A stretch of 64,000 bases of DNA from Gigaspora margarita (GCA_009809945.1 WTPW01000998.1:195702-259701); one strand, 5' to 3'. Shown: positions 45,576-57,327, counted from the first letter of the stretch. Numbers and translations are program-made. The notes: a model not told the origin generated them from the sequence alone.

Positions 45576-46580
45576 CCATCAGGGCGTATTTGCATTGCTC
45601 TTCCAACCCAGATGGTAACAGTTCATTTAGCAGACATCAAACTTTGCTAAAAATATATACCAGCAACTAATCAAATGAATCAAATGCTAACCATAACCCA
45701 TGTGATTGGTGAAGTAGCACCGCTGCATAAAGTACGTACATACATACCTCTAAAAATAATAATTCCATGATTAAGACACGATATTACAATATTCACAACT
45801 CATTCGGCTTAATTCTTTTGAATAGTACTCAGGTATAACTATTACTTTCATATTATGTACCCTCTACATATAGTATTAGTTCCTCACATAGCACACGTAG
45901 ATACTATTCAACTTAAAAAATGAGTCATTCAGTAAGATCCTAGGTAGTTTATGCGGTAATTCTTTAAGTGCGCATACTCTCTAGGTGCACATCATACATG
46001 TTTAGTCCCTAAAAAGCGCATTTACAGAGGTTTAAATAGATACGGTTTTTTAATCAAAATTGAGAAACTAAGATAGAATTGCGACCATATTTTCATGATT
46101 ATAATGACTTGAAAGTTTTTTTATCGTCAATAGTCAATTCGACAAACTATCACGATGGGATACTTCCTCCTAGAAAAATTGAGAGGGATTGCTTAATAAC
46201 TTAAATTAATGATATTAACTTTATGTCTTGCCTTAAATATAATTTATCATTGAACCGTTTTAATTGAAGAAAATGAAACCGAAATAAAAATTTTGTACCA
46301 ACTTATTTTCGAAAACGGAGGGATTATAAATATTTTCAAAATTTATGTATCAATATTTTTAAATTTGCATTTATTGGTGCGCATTTGCATTCCGATGGTT
46401 ACACCGAAGATTTCCATCGATTTTATTTGCATCACAAAAATACGTAATATTTAAATAAGTTAATTATATAAATTTCCAAAAACTGAAACCGGTGCAATTA
46501 TGACCGAAGCTTAGTATTACATAATGACATAATGGATTCAAATGCTATAGCTATGTTTTTGGACAATTTTTGTTAGAGCT
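45576..46580. other. Non-coding
   Basis: No gene seen. 45600-45650 has a fragment (GTTCATTTAGCAGACA) reminiscent of 50735-50760. Confidence 0.35.
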
Positions 46581-46742
46581 ATGAGTCTTCACCTAGAATG
46601 CAGATTACACTTCAATATATTATATGTATGTAGAGTTCTACGAAAATTCAATCAAATCCGCAAACAATATGGTGAAACGTCAGTGATTCTTTATACGGTA
46701 CGTACCGAGCTAGAATACCAAATGATTGATGAACCGGCATAA
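46581..46742 (+). CDS. Small frame of 53 codons, uncertain
   Basis: ATG at 46581, TAA at 46740-46742, no interruption. The second half (RVLRKFNQIRKQYGETSVIL, then YTVRTELEYQMIDEPA) has a balanced composition unlike the Phe/Leu/Lys/Asn chance frames elsewhere. It has no recognised domain. It may be a single-exon small gene, an exon or chance. Confidence 0.25.
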   Translation: MSLHLECRLHFNILYVCRVLRKFNQIRKQYGETSVILYTVRTELEYQMIDEPA

Positions 46743-47378
46743 CTGGCGCACAGGGATCTAAACCAAATACGTATCTATTTCAACGCATGATGTTTAATTA
46801 ATTTGTAATTATATTCGGAAAATCGGAAGAATTACACAATTTATATGAAATGCATACGTATGTTACATGATCTGCACTCTCGAATATTCGATAAAATAAA
46901 ATAAAGAAAATAAGAAGCTTTCTTGGCCATATTGTTAATTAGCCAATCAAAAATTCTTCCAATTTATCCGATACATAATAATAAAAAAAAAGAAATAAAA
47001 AGCGTTTTCAATTTCCCTGTCTAAAATTATTCACTGATAATATTCTCAAGAATTATTTGATCGCTTTGTCTTATCATATTTTTTGAAATGTCTGTTTTCA
47101 TGCATTGAAAACTCCGTTAAATATACCCGGGAGAATATAAATAATTATTTGGCAGAAATAGATGATTCAAAAATTAACTTATTTCGAAAGTAAGTGGTAG
47201 TTTAAAAAATCCTATTCCTGTTTTGAAATTCCGAAATCAAAAATAAAATATTTGTATTGTTTCTGATAATAAATTATCATTGAAATAAATATAAAAATAA
47301 AAAATAAAATAGAATTTATAGATTTTTTATTCAAAACCAATACATCATCGAATTTCATAGCCAATCAATTCTCCCTAA
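46743..47378. other. Upstream region of the Zn(II)2Cys6 gene
   Basis: Very AT-rich directly before the start (47250-47340), with TATAAAAATAAAAAATAAAA as a possible TATA-like zone. No other feature. Confidence 0.35.
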
Positions 47379-48734
47379 ATGTACCAAAATTCATCTACAA
47401 ACCGTTCTAAAAAGAACCCAAATGATAAGCAGCCTACATCTGGGAATAATAGAACTAAAAACACTGCATCTTGCAATTATTGTAGAGTGAAAAAGGTTAA
47501 ATGCCATTATTTAAGCTGTGGCAAATGCCAACTATGTGTCGATAACAATCGCGAATGTATATCAGATGAACAAAAAAAGAGGGGCCCTAAGAGTTCTAAA
47601 AAACCGATTGGATCGAGCACATCATCCAGCGATTTAGCAACTTTGGGTGGTAAATTTTTGCGTTGTATAAGAGAGGGTGGGCAAAATTTACAAACCTTAA
47701 TTCAAGAAACTAGGATTTCATATGGAATTTCTTCACCTGATTTAACCAGCAATTTAGATGTAAACCTTTCAAATAATGAAGAAACTATAATTAATGGAAA
47801 TTCCATTGGGAGCCCTCAAGTAACCAATGAGCAAAGCAGAAGTTTGTTTGAAAATCCCTTAGGAATAAGTAATGTGCAAGTATCATATAGTTTAGTTCAA
47901 TCAAGTCCGTTAAACAATGACTCAATGTTAGTAAATTCAACATTAGCTACAAGTGGCGAACAAATGTTGTCTCCAGTAATAGACAATAGACAAATGTCTC
48001 CTAGAACTCGGTCGTCCGGAACCAGCAGACAACCCTCACCAAGTCGTGTGGACCGACAAAGAAGACGAGAAGATAGAAACCATGAACTAGGAGTTGGCTT
48101 GCATGGAAACATTTCTAATCCAAATCCTTCACGTTCTTCAAGCCCAAATTTGGTGGCTTCAATGCAACCAAATTTGACAGGTTTACAATGTCCAGAAATA
48201 ATTTTTCCGAATCTCGCAGATTTAGGATCAACTTCTCCTGTGGATATGCCATATTCTCCGAACTATACACCTTACTCATCTCCGATCAATTATGGAGCAT
48301 CAAATAATTCATCCGATTTCATTACGAATCCTCCGATGTCAATACAATTATTAGATGATGTGTCACCAGTGTCGCTGCTTAATTCACCTTTTATCATTGT
48401 GGGTTTTGGATTAGGGGATACATCACCACTTATCATGCCGATATCACCAGATGAATTAGTGATATCACCTCTTATCAATCCCACTATAAATTCTCAAGAC
48501 ACATCACCACTTTTAATGCCGATATCACCGGTTGAATTAGGGATATCACCTCTTATCAATCCCACTATAGATTCTCAAGACACATCAATGCCATTATTTG
48601 AATTAGGGGATACATATTTCAACACAGATCTTCAAACTACATCATCATCGCCTGAGTTGAATGATGCAACTTCTCCTGATAATCCGAAAGAAAGTAACAA
48701 ACTTTACTTATCAATTCCGTCACGTAATCGGTAA
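47379..48734 (+). CDS. Zn(II)2Cys6 (fungal binuclear cluster) transcription factor
   Basis: Single-exon frame of 451 codons from the ATG at 47379 to TAA. Residues 32-60 form the binuclear cluster C-x2-C-x6-C-x7-C-x2-C-x6-C (C32, C35, C42, C50, C53, C60, with an extra C47 in the loop). A basic stretch KKRGPK (66-71) follows. This family binds CGG-type sites in DNA as a nuclear regulator. The rest is Ser/Pro/Asn-rich and looks disordered; no fungal_trans middle-homology region is visible. Near the end two tandem 27-residue repeats (347-373 and 374-400) begin DTSPLIMPISP and DTSPLLMPISP, acidic/hydrophobic/Pro-rich like an activation region. GC content and codon variety exceed the surroundings. 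The target genes cannot be told. Confidence 0.9.
   Translation: MYQNSSTNRSKKNPNDKQPTSGNNRTKNTASCNYCRVKKVKCHYLSCGKCQLCVDNNRECISDEQKKRGPKSSKKPIGSSTSSSDLATLGGKFLRCIREGGQNLQTLIQETRISYGISSPDLTSNLDVNLSNNEETIINGNSIGSPQVTNEQSRSLFENPLGISNVQVSYSLVQSSPLNNDSMLVNSTLATSGEQMLSPVIDNRQMSPRTRSSGTSRQPSPSRVDRQRRREDRNHELGVGLHGNISNPNPSRSSSPNLVASMQPNLTGLQCPEIIFPNLADLGSTSPVDMPYSPNYTPYSSPINYGASNNSSDFITNPPMSIQLLDDVSPVSLLNSPFIIVGFGLGDTSPLIMPISPDELVISPLINPTINSQDTSPLLMPISPVELGISPLINPTIDSQDTSMPLFELGDTYFNTDLQTTSSSPELNDATSPDNPKESNKLYLSIPSRNR
48418..48590 (+). repeat. 81-bp direct repeat inside the transcription factor gene
   Basis: Offset 81 between CATCACCACTT at 48421 and 48502, in frame, encoding the two 27-residue repeats. 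Blocks such as ATATCACCTCTTATCAATCC are identical in both. Confidence 0.9.
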
Positions 48735-49115
48735 AGACTGTAATTTAAGTGAAATACTGGAGGATATTCTATCTTAATATAAGTGATTTCAACATCTTCA
48801 ACGATGAATTCAGAGAACATTCTTCTCGGCAAACAATGCTTGCCTTTCTAAAAGTGTCAAGAGTGGCAAGAATGATTACATACTACAAAGACAACAAGTG
48901 ACGGCAAATTTTCAAGCATGTATTAAATTATCGCATCATCGTTTTAGATTTTTAGTTTCTATTGTTATTGCTTCAGTATTTTTATTATTCGTACCAGTCC
49001 TGAACTGGTTTTCGATCACAATGTTATTATTTACTTATTTTTGGACAGTATAGAAACTAAGATGAACTTTTTTAAATTTTTTTTAATTTTTTTTTTTTGT
49101 TGTTTTTTTTTTTTT
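48735..49115. other. 3' flank of the transcription factor gene
   Basis: No further frame. It ends in a T-run at the gap. No AATAAA is obvious in the first 200 bases. Confidence 0.4.
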
Positions 49116-49262
49116 NNNNNNNNNNNNNNNNNNNNNNNNNNNNNNNNNNNNNNNNNNNNNNNNNNNNNNNNNNNNNNNNNNNNNNNNNNNNNNNNNNNNN
49201 NNNNNNNNNNNNNNNNNNNNNNNNNNNNNNNNNNNNNNNNNNNNNNNNNNNNNNNNNNNNNN
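49116..49262. other. Assembly gap (147 N)
   Basis: Unsequenced, entered from a poly(T)/TTTTTTTGTTG tract. Confidence 0.99.
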
Positions 49263-50648
49263 GATATAACAAGAGTAACGTGTATTATGATTTTTGTAAT
49301 TTATTTTTAAATAAGTTACTATCGTCACGATTGGAAATCAATCTGCGTTAGATTATGGCCGAATTGGGCGATCGATCACATATATATTTGGATATATTTG
49401 GGTTTGGCGTGACAGATTTAACAGATTTAGCATTTTTTTTTTTAGGATATATAGAATATACGGGCATATTTAGCATATAGCATATATTAGAGGCTATTTA
49501 GCATATTTAGCATGTACCTACGTAGTATATAAGTGCTGTATTTTCTCTAATGAAAACGGATCTCATGTTATTAATAAATACTTACCCGGCCAAATCCACA
49601 CCTCTTTTGAGGTTGGTAAAATCCCGATTGTTACACTATGCTAATATAGTTCTCCGGTTTTTTTATAAATTGATAAGTATTACTTTAAATATCTTTTACT
49701 ATTCTTCCAAAACAATACATTAGACAACTATGGAATCGATAGAAATCGATAGATATAGAACCTTTTCTTTTTTGTTTATTAAACAAAAAAAAATTATTTT
49801 TCACTAAAATTTTTTTATTTAAATAATATGAAAATTGTTTTTAATACCAACTATATGAACTTTTTTTTATTCAAAAGACAAGACGCTCATCATTTTTTTT
49901 CTTTTTTATTCAATAGGCAAGACATTCATCAAAATTATTTCTTTTTTATTCAATAGACAAGAAATTTCTTTTTTCATTTAAAATTAAGTTTATTCCCTCT
50001 TTTAATTCTCCATTTTGATCATATGGATTTTTTCTTTGTGTAAATAAACATGTACTGTATGTAATTTTGTATAGACCCTTTTATATCGTTACATAACTAT
50101 TTTTCTTGGTTTTTTTTTTTTTTGATTTTTTGTCACTTTTATAGCATATGTATTATTCTCAACATGAACTATTTACTTTTTTTTTTTTTTTGCGTATACA
50201 TTTTTCACACTTTCAACTCCATATTTTACGGACTTAATTTAATAACATATTTTTTTGAAAGCACATTTGCATATTATGTATTATTCCTTTGCCCACTCAT
50301 ATTTGATTTTGCTTGTATGTTAAAATTATTTAAGAATCATTAATTAAATAATATCTCATAAATCTTACTTTTAGTAATTTTATGATTTTTACCAATTTTG
50401 TTTTTCATAACTTGGTGTTTTCTTGGTTATCTTTTTTTTTTTTTTTTGAGATTTTAAGAATCTAATTTATTTTATTTCCATACTGTATTTTTGTATAGGG
50501 ATATAAATAGGGATGTTATAGTCTTTAATGATTGTGGCTTAGACCAGTTCTTTGAACTAATATAGTTTAAATAAAACCAATAATTTTAAAATATACTATA
50601 TTGTAACTATTGATTGAAAATAATTATTCAAATATATACATATGATAT

Positions 50649-50679
<31 letters not shown>

Positions 50680-52767
50680 CGGTGCTACTCCCTTCACCAG
50701 CAGGCAATTTGTCAAAAGTTCATTTAGCCGACAACGCATAGGATCAGGGTTAACATTTCAGGTATACTGTACATCTTTTTAGTAAATTGTCAATTGACAT
50801 GATGCCGGCTAAATGCGCTTGTTAGTGAAACGATTGTCGGATCCATTTTTTTATCATATTGAATTTTTTTTTTTTGTTTTGTTGATTAAACGAAAAAGAA
50901 CTAGCGTTCCGGCGCTTCTTGTAAATAGTCTATTTTAAACATTCTAACTACTAAATGATCTTTATACTAATGACTAAGACAATTTGAATAAGAAATTATA
51001 TGAAAATTATCATCGATTAAATAAAAAATAAAAAAATTAAATGAAATTAAAGATAAAAAATTTATTTAAATGACAATTAATACTGTAAGTAAATGTTTAA
51101 ATAAGAAGAAATTAGGTGAGAATTGACTCCAAAGATTAATTTAGCATGAATATAATAAATAAGAAAACTAAAAAAAATGACCAGTTTATGTTGAATATTT
51201 CAATTAATAAATAGATAATATACTCGGTGATTAATCAACTTGCGGACAAATCAACATGAAGAGATTAATGAGAAGTTCAAATATTTCAATTAATAAATGA
51301 TGATCACTTACCGACTGAATCAATTTTTAATAAGAGGCGACTTAATGAGAATGAATCATCGGACAAGTTAGCACAAACAAGAAATTAGTGAGAGCTGAAT
51401 ATCTTATTTTAATCGCTTCGATTAGTAAATTATTAAAGCTCTCATTTGCTAAATCAACTTAAGAATTAAACAAAAATACCCATCGATTAAATCTGCAAGA
51501 ATAAGAAATTAATAAGATATACAGAAAAGCTTGTCCACTTTACTACTTTGTTATTTACTAAGAAACAAGAAATTTTTATTTATTGCTACGACAATACCAT
51601 TATTGAAAAAAAAAAACATTGAGAATCCAAGTGAAAACAAATAGTTCGATGTATCAAAAAAATTGGCATTGCAGAATTATAATATTTTAAATGACAATAC
51701 CATTATAAAGTCTTAAAAAATCGTAATAAACAATATATAGATCAGTTTAATGCCATTCTTTATTATATAGTATATTATAAAATGTTCGTTTTAACTTATT
51801 CTAATTATTCTTACAATCATTAATGTAATATTCTAAATTTCTTGAGTAGCGATTTTATTTTGTTGCTATATCTGATATAACATTTTTTTTTTTTTTTTAC
51901 AACTTATAAATTTAAATTTTTAAGTTGTTCTGTATATTAGACTTTACCTAAACAGTCAGATTAACTTTTAAATCTGTACATCATGAAGCACAAGTTTTTG
52001 ATCCTTACTTTACATTGTAAAATAAACTTGCTATGATTAAATTTCATATCAAGAATAAGTTTTGGTCTAAAGTTTCATATCAGTTACCTTTATTAAGTAA
52101 AATTATAGCTTTCTATATCATCATAATATCATATTTGTTAAACATGTATGTATGTATTTGCGCGGAGGTTTCATCAGAACATAACAATATACAATGCATT
52201 ATCAATATCAGATTTTTTTAATAAAGCTCAGTAAAATTGAAAACTAATTACCTATCAGTTAAAGTATTAACCCAATTTTTTAATGAGGCTAATAAATTAA
52301 TTATGCATGTACGTTTGTAAAAATCAAAAACTTTGATATTTAAGGGTAAGTACTAGGGTGCGACATCAATTAAGTAACCAAAATTATGTTAGTTATGTTG
52401 ATCAATTTACTACAATCAAATTTTTATTAGTAAAACCATAAATGTAATTGAATATTACTTTAATATTATTTAATTATAAGAAATAGTGCGAATTTCTAAA
52501 ATATTCAGATAAAAATTGCATTTATTTTTCAAGTTTTTTTTTGAATAAAGAGTATTCATTATAACTATCTCAAAGCTTCTATGTTTGATTTTTTGCAAAA
52601 GTTCTAAGTAAGTTTCTAATAAAAATTTTTTTCTTTTTAAAATTAAAAAAAATTTACTAAGTTAATTTGGAATTTTTTAATAAAAGTTGTAGTATACATT
52701 TTCTGATTATAATGATAGTAAATTTATTAAAATTGGCTAAATATCATTGAGAAATATGTATTTAAAG
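49263..52767. other. AT-rich non-coding DNA
   Basis: No gene supported. It holds GCATATTTAGCATAT repeats (49470-49520), three TTCTTTTTTATTCAA-type units (49860-49975), a T32 tract (about 50647-50678) and, at about 50680-50850, a decayed foldback with GTTCATTTAGCCGACAA and GTTAGTGAAACGATTGTCGG. The foldback is related in style to the element at 28198. Open frames here are T-driven. Confidence 0.45.
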
Positions 52768-53623
52768 TAGTGATATGGGCCGATGCCAAACTCTCGGGCT
52801 GTCCCGCCTGTCAAAATTACTCGACCCGGTCGGCCGGGCCGACCATATTTTTTAAAAAAAATTTTGGCCTATAATCGCATAATTTGGTCTCTTTTTCAAT
52901 GCGAAAATGGCTAGAATTACTCACGATACTTATCACTATTTCGATCACTAGAAAATCGCATCTAAGGAGGTGCTTGAGAATATTCATTCATATCTAAAGT
53001 TACTATCTATCTGAAGTTGCAACTTTAGCACCTAACCAGAATTATATGTATGAAGATCTAATTTCAGGGCTTAATTTTAGTCAGATCAACTTTATATATC
53101 TAAAGTTGCAACTTCAGATAGATGGTAACTTTAAATAAGACATATACACGATTAAAATTCATCGTTGAATAAAAATAAATAATAATTTAGCCTCATATAA
53201 TTTAAAAATAAATAAAAATTAGGCCGAATTATATTTTAAATTATATTATATTAAAAAAATATATTTATAAAAAAACATCGTTCAATAAAAATAAACCATC
53301 GAAATAGAATTATAAAATACATATTTAAAAAAATTATCGTCCAATAAAAAATGTCGAAATATAATTATCACATGTATGTCAATTCAAGTAATTCTGCGCT
53401 GAATATTAACTAAAAAGACCCTATAATCAAAAATTAATCCAGAAAAACCAGAATTAGGAAATAAAAAAAGTATTTGCATCATTTTTATCTTATTCTTCCA
53501 TGCATTTCTATTGGTCAAGAAATAATCCAGCTATACATCGGCCGGGCTGGCCCACAGAAGTACGGGTCGACCTTCGACCCACCCGCCTGCCCGGCTGATG
53601 GGCCGGGTCAGCCCATATCACTA
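52768..53623. mobile_element. Non-autonomous hAT-like element, perfect 8-bp TSD
   Basis: The 13-bp perfect ends TAGTGATATGGGC and mirror are flanked by ATTTAAAG at 52760-52767 and 53624-53631. The subterminal 60 bp on both sides are strikingly GC-rich (GGCCGGGCC, GGCCGGGTCAGCCC) in an AT-rich window; the centre is AT-rich and non-coding. Its tip resembles that of the element inside the Crypton gene. Confidence 0.9.
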
Positions 53624-53782
53624 ATTTAAAGATTAGGTATTAAAAAATTGTTTACAAAAATTATATCAGTCAGGGAATATGTCATACCTGTTGATATAAG
53701 AGTGTTAGTTCATAATAAAAATTATAATAAAAACATATAAATTTACTATAAACTTTAAGCAAAACATTCTTTTCAGCTTACA

Positions 53783-54568
53783 AATTAACTTTTTTCAAAT
53801 TTTGGAATTAAGTATATTGAGAATAGTAGATTAAGGTTATTTAGAACACTTTTTTAAAATTTTGCAAATTTTGCAAATTTTTTTAATAAAATTTTTAAAA
53901 AGAAAAACTTGTTCAATTTTAAAACTGCAATTATATGTAAAAATTTATGCTAAAAAGTTTGCTTTAATAGCAAAATATAGGTTATCTTGACAAAAAAGTA
54001 AGTTAGCTATATGAATTTTGGGTTGTAATATAAACTCCTTTTTTTTGTCAAGTTAACCTGCTTTGGGCTTCTAAGCAAACTTGTTTAGCATGTAATTCTA
54101 CTTGTGTTAAGATTAAAGCACATTTTCTCAAACCTTTTACTAAGTGATAAATAGGTTTAAAGTTAGACAAAATTTTTTTTCTAACTTTAAACCCATTTAT
54201 TACTTAGTAAAAGTTCAAGAAATGCACTTTGACCTTGATATAAGTAGAATTACATGCTGAACAATGTTTGCTTAGAAGTTCAAAGCAGGTTATCTTGACA
54301 AAAAAAAAAGGTTTTATTTTACAACCCAAAATTTTTAACTTTATCATATAGCTGTCTTGCTTTTTTTATCAAAATAATCTGTATTTTGCTATTAAGTAAA
54401 CTTGTTCAATATAAAATTTTATACATAATTGCAGTTTTAAAATTGAACAATTTTTTCTTTTTAAAAAATTTTATTAAAAAAATTTGCAAAATTTAAAAAA
54501 GTGTTCTAAATAACCTTAATCTACTATTCTCAATATACTTAATCCCAAAATTTGAAATAAAGTTAATC
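53783..54568. repeat. Near-perfect palindrome of about 785 bp
   Basis: The arms of about 390 bp open with AATTAACTTTTTTCAAATTTTGG and close with the complement (CAAAATTTGAAATAAAGTTAATC). Inner landmarks GAGAATAGTAGATTAAGG, TTATCTTGACAAAAAA and TAAGCAAAC-TTGTT all return in mirror. Centre near 54175 at GACAAAATTTTTTTTCTAAC. Confidence 0.85.
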
Positions 54569-54879
54569 TAAAAGCTGCTTGATATGTAAGTATCAGAGCA
54601 GCTTTTGTCTCAAATCATCAAAAGACAGAACATGTAACATGTCTGAGCATGTTTAGTTTAATGATCAATTAGTTAACCAATCAGTGATATTAAATGAGCA
54701 TAAAGTAATGCTTACAAAATGTTTGCAAAATGAGGTAATAGGAAAGTCTGAAAAATTGGTTGTGTAAGTATAAGGTAATAGATTAGTGTTCTGCATTTGA
54801 TAAAGTACATAGAAGAAGATAGTCTTGTTTATTTTGTGAATCTAATATTTATTCTAGTTGAATTTACCATCCCCCTATT

Positions 54880-55375
54880 CCAATTAGTTTCTGCAAGATG
54901 GCCTGTTAGATAATAGCTATATATATATATATAGAAAATTGAGCTAATGAATAAAAATTAATAGATTTAATTAAGTAAATGACTTGTTGGGATGATAGTT
55001 ATTTGTACAGGATTCTAATACTTCTATGTTCTGTTAAAACAATAGTTATATAAAAAGCCTAGGGTTAATCTATAATTAATAGGTTTGTTTAAGTAATTGA
55101 CCTATCAGAATGATAGTTATTTGTACTATACAAAGTTCTAATACTTCCATGACCTGTTAGGATAATAGTTATATAAGAAGCTAAGATTGATATATTTGGT
55201 TTAGAGACTTGGCCTATCAAAATGACAGTTATTGATACAGAATCTGAATGCATTCTACAACCTGTTGGGACAACAGTTATAAAAAAAAAGTAAGTTATAT
55301 AATGCTAGAAAACTGCATAGGTTGCTCAATTAGCAGAAGAAAACACCAAATGTATTTCTATAGTTAGTTAGTCCA
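54880..55375. repeat. Irregular array of ACCTGTYRGGAYRAYAGTTAT motifs, copy 2
   Basis: Seven motifs near 54897, 54981, 55029, 55100, 55151, 55210 and 55259, spaced 48-84 bp. Inverted homologue of 22983-23360 with a shared AGCAGAAGAAAACACC block. Confidence 0.65.
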
Positions 55376-55631
55376 CAAATAAGAGACAAAACAATAAGCT
55401 GAAAAGAATAGTTTGCTTTAAATTTATAGTAAAATTATATGTTTTTATTATATTTTTTACTATTATTTATTACTTAGTGTAAATATTCCCTGACTAATAT
55501 GATTATATGATATAACCAATCAAAATCACTTATTTTGTGCTATTGAACAAATTTGAATTGTTTTTATTGTTTTTTTAAAAGGGAACATAAATTTGTTGCA
55601 CTTGCGATATATTGCACCCTGTGATTTTAAC

Positions 55632-56595
55632 TAGGGCTATTAATCAGTTCATCTGGTCTGTCCTGGTTAAAAGACTGTCAGTCTTTTAAAAAACTAGACT
55701 GGACTGCGGTAGGACCCCAAAATATACATAGATAGGTCAGGTTAATTATAGGATTACTAAAAAAGGAAAGATATGCAGAAAAAAACTAAAAATAAGCAAA
55801 AAAATTACTATAAATAGAAAAGATCTGCATAAAAAACCTCAAAAATAAGCAAACTCATACTTGACCTATCTATGTATATTTCGGGGTCCTACTGCGGTCC
55901 AGGACCAGATAGAACTGAATAGGGCTAGGTCGGACAGACCAATAATCAATAATACTTTTTTGCTATAATGATAGTCAATATAAAGAATTTCAATATCTTT
56001 ACAATAAGCTTTTCAAACTTATAATATTTGCTTATATGATATAAAAGGAACAATAATTAATACATTTGATAATTTTAATTATACATAAATTATAGATTAG
56101 AAAAATAATATAGTATATTAATTTAGCAAAATAACATCTTTTAATTAATTTCGTAAATATGAACATTATAGTTAAAATTAGTTAAAAAGATATTTTGTCA
56201 CTTTTAACCACTTAATTTTCAATAATTTAATTAAATAATATAATCATAAATGGGCATGCCAAATATTAATCTTATACTGATTCAAGACAAGAATTTTTTT
56301 AATATATGAAAATATCAAAGTAAATTAACAAAATGATTAGATGTTACTTCTATAGAAAGACATATTTATTATTAATATAATATTGTTAGCATTTACATGT
56401 CTGTCAAATACTTAAAAATTTATAAACCTAATATATTAATAAATATATATATATATGTTACTTGTATTGGATTATTTCTATATTTACTATTAGGACCAAT
56501 AGTCCTTTCAGCCCATCCTAAAAAGGACCAGACCAGCCTGGTTCCTGGACAGACTGAAGGACCGTTGGTCCGGACTGGACCGATTAACAGCTCTA
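55632..56595. mobile_element. Non-autonomous hAT-like element
   Basis: Tips TAGGGCTATTAATCAGTTCA and, complemented, TAGAGCTGTTAATCGGTCCA. Flanks ATTTTAAC (55624-55631) and ATTCTAAC (56596-56603) match at 7 of 8. GGTCC/GGACC-rich subterminal parts. It hosts MITE copy D. The frame at 56397-56627 is not conserved coding. Confidence 0.82.
55711..55890. mobile_element. 8-bp-TSD MITE family, copy D
   Basis: Ends AGGACCCCAAAATATACATA and, complemented, AGGACCCCGAAATATACATA. Perfect duplication ACTGCGGT at 55703-55710 and 55891-55898. Inserted into the left subterminal part of the hAT-like element. Confidence 0.9.
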
Positions 56596-56699
56596 ATTCT
56601 AACCAATCAAATCACATGATTTTGTAAACAAAAATTATTATTTTTAAAAATTAAAAATTTTGCTTAATAAAATGTAAAATATATATAAAATAGCACATT

Positions 56700-57060
56700 A
56701 TATAATGCAAAATTTTATTCTGAACAACTTTTTCTAAGTTATAAAATAAATTGTCTTAGTAAAAAAAAATGATTTATATGAAAAAACAAAATTTTTCAAA
56801 GTTAGACATATAACCTTTTTTTTATTAAAACAATATATCTTTTTAACTTAAAAAAGCTGTTTAGCATAAAATTTTACATATAATACTTAAAATATAAATA
56901 TATATTAAATTAGTAAAAAAAGTTTTATACATGCTAATGTTAGAAATTTTGTTTTTTCTTATAAAACATTTTTTTTACTAAGACAATCTATCTTTTAACT
57001 TAGAAAATGTTGTTCAGAATAAAATTTTACTCTATATACTTTGTTATTGCTTATATATTT
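56700..57060. repeat. Palindrome, arms about 170 bp
   Basis: TTCTGAACAACTTTTTCTAAG and GTCTTAGTAAAAAAAAATG at the left return as CTTAGAAAATGTTGTTCAGAA and CATTTTTTTTACTAAGAC at the right. Centre near 56880. Confidence 0.75.
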
Positions 57061-57327
57061 TTTATATTTTACTAGTAAAATTTTTAATTTTTTTTAAAAA
57101 CTTTTTCTACAAAATCGTGCAATTTGATTGGTCAGAATAATGGGTGCTACATGTCGTGAGCACAACAAAAAAATTTATATTCCCTTTTAAAATTCTTTAT
57201 TTATTAAAACTAATAAAAGCATGCATTATTTTATATATTATAAAAATTTGACAAAGTTTAAAAAAACTTTGGATACTTCTATTTTTCATATAAAATTCAG
57301 TTTGCTGTACAGATCATATAACAAATA

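Larger units (their letters stand above)
53664..55500. mobile_element. TIR element containing a giant palindrome
   Basis: The tips TATCAGTCAGGGAATAT (left) and, complemented, TATTAGTCAGGGAATAT (right) are followed by arms shared for about 120 bp (AACATATAAATTTACTATAA, TTCTTTTCAGCTTA). Inside are the palindrome at 53783-54568 and the motif array at 54880-55375. No transposase. Confidence 0.65.
55560..57190. mobile_element. Foldback element interrupted by a hAT-like element
   Basis: Left TTTAAAAGGGAACATAAATTT and right (complement) TTTAAAAGGGAATATAAATTT start arms that also share TTGCACCC/AGCACCC and CTAACCAATCAAAT. The left arm is cut by the hAT-like element at 55632. An inner palindrome lies at 56700-57060. 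Exact tips not determined. Confidence 0.6.

Noticed and set aside
56397-56627. 76-codon frame with a hydrophobic start
   Set aside because: Lies across the right end of a non-autonomous hAT-like element; no conserved transposase motif.
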